From the NCBI GenBank assembly GCA_963819975.1, contig CAWFYE010000008.1, positions 1 to 64,000 of the forward strand: a stretch of DNA of 64,000 bases, given 5' to 3'. The stretch is from Palsa-1392 sp963819975. GTDB lineage: Bacteria; Verrucomicrobiota; Verrucomicrobiia; Chthoniobacterales; UBA10450. Of the stretch, positions 60,808-64,000 are shown in pieces; positions within the stretch are counted from its first letter, which is position 1; each line of letters starts with the position of its first letter. A model generated the notes under the pieces. It was not told where the DNA came from. It ran no database searches and saw nothing but the letters and a program-made list of their open reading frames with translations. Position numbers and translations under genes: made by a program.

Positions 60808-63800
60808 TCAAGCCGCCGGCGTCGCGCCCGACGCGATCACTTCTTTAGCGCTTGGCTCTTCCTTGATCGTGTCGGAGGAAAAACCGCGAATCACGACATA
60901 GAAGACCGGAGTCAGCAACAGGCCGAAGAACGTGACTCCGAGCATGCCGGAGAAGACGGCCGTGCCGAGCGCCTCGCGCATCTCCGCGCCGGCCCCGTGG
61001 CGAAAACGAGCGGCACCACGCCGAGAATGAAGGCGAAGGAAGTCATCAAAATCGGCCGCAGGCGCAGGCGGCAGGCCTCGACCGCGGCGGCGAAGCGGTC
61101 CTTGCCCTGCGTGCTCCTGTTTGCTCGCGAACTCGACGATGAGGATCGCGTTTTTGCAGGCGAGACCGACGAGCACGACGAAGCCGATCTGCGTGAGAAT
61201 GTTGTTGTCCATCCCGCGGAACCACACGCCGCGATCGCGCGAGCAGCCACATCGGCACAATCAGGATGACGGCGAGCGGGAGCGACCAGCTCTCGTATTG
61301 CGCGGCGAGCGTGAGAAACACGAAGAGCACGCAAAGCGGGAAAATGTAGAGCGCGGCGTTGCCGGCAGCTTTTGCTGATAGGCGATGTCGGTCCACTCGT
61401 AGCTGAAGCCCGGCGGCAGGATTTTGTGGGCGAGCGCCTCCATCGTGTCGATGGATTGGCCGGAGCTGAAGCCGGGCGCGTGTCGCCGTTGATGTCGGCG
61501 GCCGGGTAAAGGTTGTAGCGAACGACGCGGTCGGGGCCGGGCGCTGCTGGAGGTTCACGAGCGAACCGAGCGGGACCATCCGGCCGGCGCGGTTGCGCGT
61601 CTTGAGCTGCGCGATGTCGGAGACGTCGTCGCGGAATTGCGGCTCGGCCTGCGCGGTCACCCGGTAGGTGCGGCCGAAGAGGTTGAACTCGTTGACGAAC
61701 GAGGAGCCGAGGAAGATCTGCAGCGTGTCGAAGACGTTGCCAGCGGCACGTCGAGCATCTTGGCTTTCGTGCGGTCGATCTCGCGCGAAGAGCTGCGGCG
61801 TGGAGGCGCGGAAGGGCGAAAAGACCTGCACGAGGCCGGCGATCGCCGCGCGGCGGCGACGAGCTTTTCGGTGACTTTTTGCAGCTCCTGGAGACCGGCG
61901 CCGGAGCGATCCTGCACCTCCATCTTGAATCCGCCGCCCGTGCCGAGTCCGCGCACCGGCGGCGGCGGAATGACGACGATGACGCGTCGTGAATTGCGCG
62001 AAGGCCTTGCGCAGGTCGGCCATGATGGTCGGGCCGTCGCGTTTTTCCGCGCTCGTCGAAGGGCTCGAAGGCGTGAAAAAGCGCGCCGCGTTCGAGGCGT
62101 TCGCGCGGGTCGCGCCGGAGAAGCCCGCAAAGCCGACGGCGATTGGCACCCGGGCGTTTTCATCGCGATGTCGATCACCTGTCTGGATCGACGGCGTCGG
62201 TGCGTTCGAGCGACGCGCCGTCGGGCAGCTGAATCGCGATGATGGAATAGCCCTGGTCGTGCGGCGGAATGAATCCGACCGGCACCTGGCTGAAACCGAA
62301 CCACGTGAGCGCCAGCAATCGCATAGACGAAGAGCGCGATGCGGCTCGTGCGGATGATGCGAGCGACGCGTCGGCGTAGAGGTTGACGGCTCCGTCGAAG
62401 GCGCGATTGAAGCCGCGAAAGAACCAGCCAAAGGCGACGTCCCAAAGTCGCGTGAACCAATCCTTTCTTCGCGCCGTGCGGCTGCAGGAGCAGCGCGCCC
62501 AGCGCCGGGCTGAGCGTGAGCGAAACGAACGCCGAGATGAGCGTGGAGACCGCGATCGTGAGCGCGAACTGCCGGTAAAATTGGCCGGAGATGCCGCCGA
62601 GGAACGCGGTCGGCACGAAGACCGCCCGAGCACGAGCGCGACCGAAATGACCGGTCCGCCGACTTCGTCCATCGCTTGCGGGCGGCGTCGCGCGGCGAAA
62701 GGCCGTCCGCGATGTTGCGCTCGATATTTTCGACCACGACGATGGCGTCATCGACCACGATGCCGATCGCGAGCACGAGACCGAAGAGCGAGAGGTTGTT
62801 CAGCGAAAACCCGAGCGCCGCCATCACGGCGAACGTGCCGATGAGCGAGACGGGAATCGCGACCAGCGGAATGATCGTCGCGCGCCACGACTGGAGGAAA
62901 ACCATGACCACGAGCACGACGAGCAGCACGGCCTCAAAGATCGTGTGCACGACGGCGTTAATGGATTCCTCAATGAACAGCGTCGGGTCGTAGATGATGC
63001 GTAGGTGAGACCCTCGGAAAATCCTTGCTCAACTCTTCCATCGTCGCGCGCACCGCGTGCGCGGTGGCGAGGGCGTTCGAGCCGGGGCGTTGCTGGACGC
63101 GAGGGCGACGGCGGGCTTGCCGCGAGGGACCGAGGTAACTGTTCACCGAGTAGTCGAGTCCGCCGAGTTCGACCCGGGCGACGTCGCGCACCCGGACGAG
63201 GCGGCCGGGCTCGCTCGTTTTGACGACGATCTCGTCGAATTGCTCGGGTCGTCCAGCCGGCCGAGCGTGTTGACCGAGCTGGAAAGCGTGGCCCGGAGCG
63301 ACCGGTGGCTGCCCGATCACGCCGGCGGCGACCTGCACGTTTTGTTCCTGCAGCGCCGCGACGACGTCGTCGCGGTCAGGTTGAGCGAGGCCGAGTTTTT
63401 CGGGATCGAGCCAGACGCGCATGCTGTATTCGCGCGCGCCGAAGACGTTGATCGCCCCGACGCCCTCGAGCCGGCGGAGGACATCGCGTACCTGGAGGAT
63501 CGCGTAGTTGCTGATGTAAAGCTGGTCGTAGCGGTCGTCGGGCGAGAGCAGATGGACGACCATCAGGAGGTCGGGCGAGCACTTATCGGCCGTCACGCCG
63601 ATGCGCCGCACCTCCTCGGGCAGGCGTGGCTCGGCCACGGCGACGCGGTTCTGCACCAGCACCTGGGCCTTGTCGAGATCGGTGCCGAGCTTGAACGTGA
63701 TCGTGATGGTCATCGCGCCGTCGGCAGTGCATTGCGACGACAGGTAGAGCATGTCCTCGACGCCGTTGATCTCCTGCTCGATCGGCGTGGCGACCGTGTC

Positions 63801-63981
63801 GGCAATCACCTCGGGATTCGCGCCCGGGATAACTGGCCTTCACGACAATGGTCGGCGGGACGACGTCGGGGTATTGTGCGATCGGCAAAGTGAGGTAGGC
63901 GATGCCGCCGACGATCATGATCACGATCGACAGAACCGCGGCAAAGATCGGCCGATCGATGAAGAAGTGGGAAAATTTCAT
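60808..63981 (-). pseudogene. RND (HAE1/AcrB-type) efflux pump inner-membrane protein, many frameshifts
   Basis: From ATG 63981 (MKFSHFFIDRPIFAAVLSIV) to TGA 60808 the span equals about 1057 codons, the full length of an AcrB-like pump. The expected segments appear in order but in alternating frames: IAQYPDVVPPTIVVKASYPG, DTVATPIEQEINGVEDMLYL, GVGAINVFGAREYSMRVWLD, GIVVDDAIVVVENIERNI (the proton-relay Asp pair), VFVPTAFLGGISGQFYRQFA, and MDNNILTQIGFVVLVGLACK. Single-base indels occur every one to three hundred bases, several of them compensating. It would export drugs with a membrane-fusion partner. It is either a heavily eroded gene or a stretch of poor sequence. Confidence 0.85.
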
Positions 63982-64000
63982 CTCGGAGACTACGGCTTAG

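Overview
This is a GC-rich bacterial chromosome segment. Its gene content points to a soil-type verrucomicrobium (Spartobacteria or Chthoniobacterales-like). That placement is an inference from several features: PEP-CTERM-like surface proteins, a single-chain 2-oxoacid dehydrogenase E1alpha-E1beta-E2 fusion, a kelch protein with a post-COAP-like tail, RAYT and REP-type repeats, and word-like tandem repeats between genes. No 16S rRNA is present to confirm it.

Layout. 1-10.3 kb is a gene graveyard. It holds a 5'-truncated VOC gene; RAYT transposase fragments; one full-length but frameshifted IS3-family element and one truncated copy; two paralogous PEP-CTERM-like surface proteins; broken pieces of an oxidoreductase, an MFS transporter, PhoD and an adhesin; a frameshifted ParE-type toxin with its antitoxin; and three copies of the 5' end of a 5'-3' exonuclease gene, of which only the last is complete. 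10.3-28.4 kb is mostly intact: kelch protein, HMG-CoA lyase-like enzyme, enoyl-CoA hydratase coupled to an amidohydrolase, TolB-like/TPR membrane protein, DNA polymerase IV, ferritin-like protein, fused E1-E2 dehydrogenase, ClC channel, threonine synthase and aspartokinase. 28.5-35.1 kb is accessory: GNAT, two tandem P450s, and a three-gene unit of outer-membrane barrel, cupredoxin-like protein and membrane adenylyl cyclase with a probable CTG start. 35.1-47.3 kb is housekeeping: nadK, tlyA, bioA, comF-like, accD, folC, M28 peptidase, metG, purB. 47.3-60.4 kb carries dedA, a lipid A exporter-like ABC protein with one frameshift, an acyltransferase, a glycosyltransferase-like protein, a Deg-like protease coupled to a catalytically degenerate paralogue, a HAD phosphatase, pfkA, a D,D-carboxypeptidase, a lipoprotein, and DUF2062 and DUF72 proteins. 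60.4-64 kb has a tRNA-Asn fragment, initiator tRNA-Met, tRNA-Asn, and an RND efflux pump gene riddled with indels.

The most striking signal is a short DNA word, CCTAACGA (25 of 33 copies are GCCTAACGA). By hand count it occurs 33 times on both strands, against about two expected for a random octamer. It appears in several reading frames, in both orientations relative to genes, and between genes, at about one per kb in 13.3-28.4 and 38.8-59.5 kb. It is absent from the graveyard, from 28.4-38.8 kb and from the tRNA/RND end. It behaves like a genome-encoded signal word, for example a DNA-uptake, strand-orientation or protein-binding sequence, rather than a codon effect. A second repeat layer consists of about 100-bp paired-hairpin elements bounded by TGTAGAC/GTCTACA that supply the stop codons of neighbouring genes.
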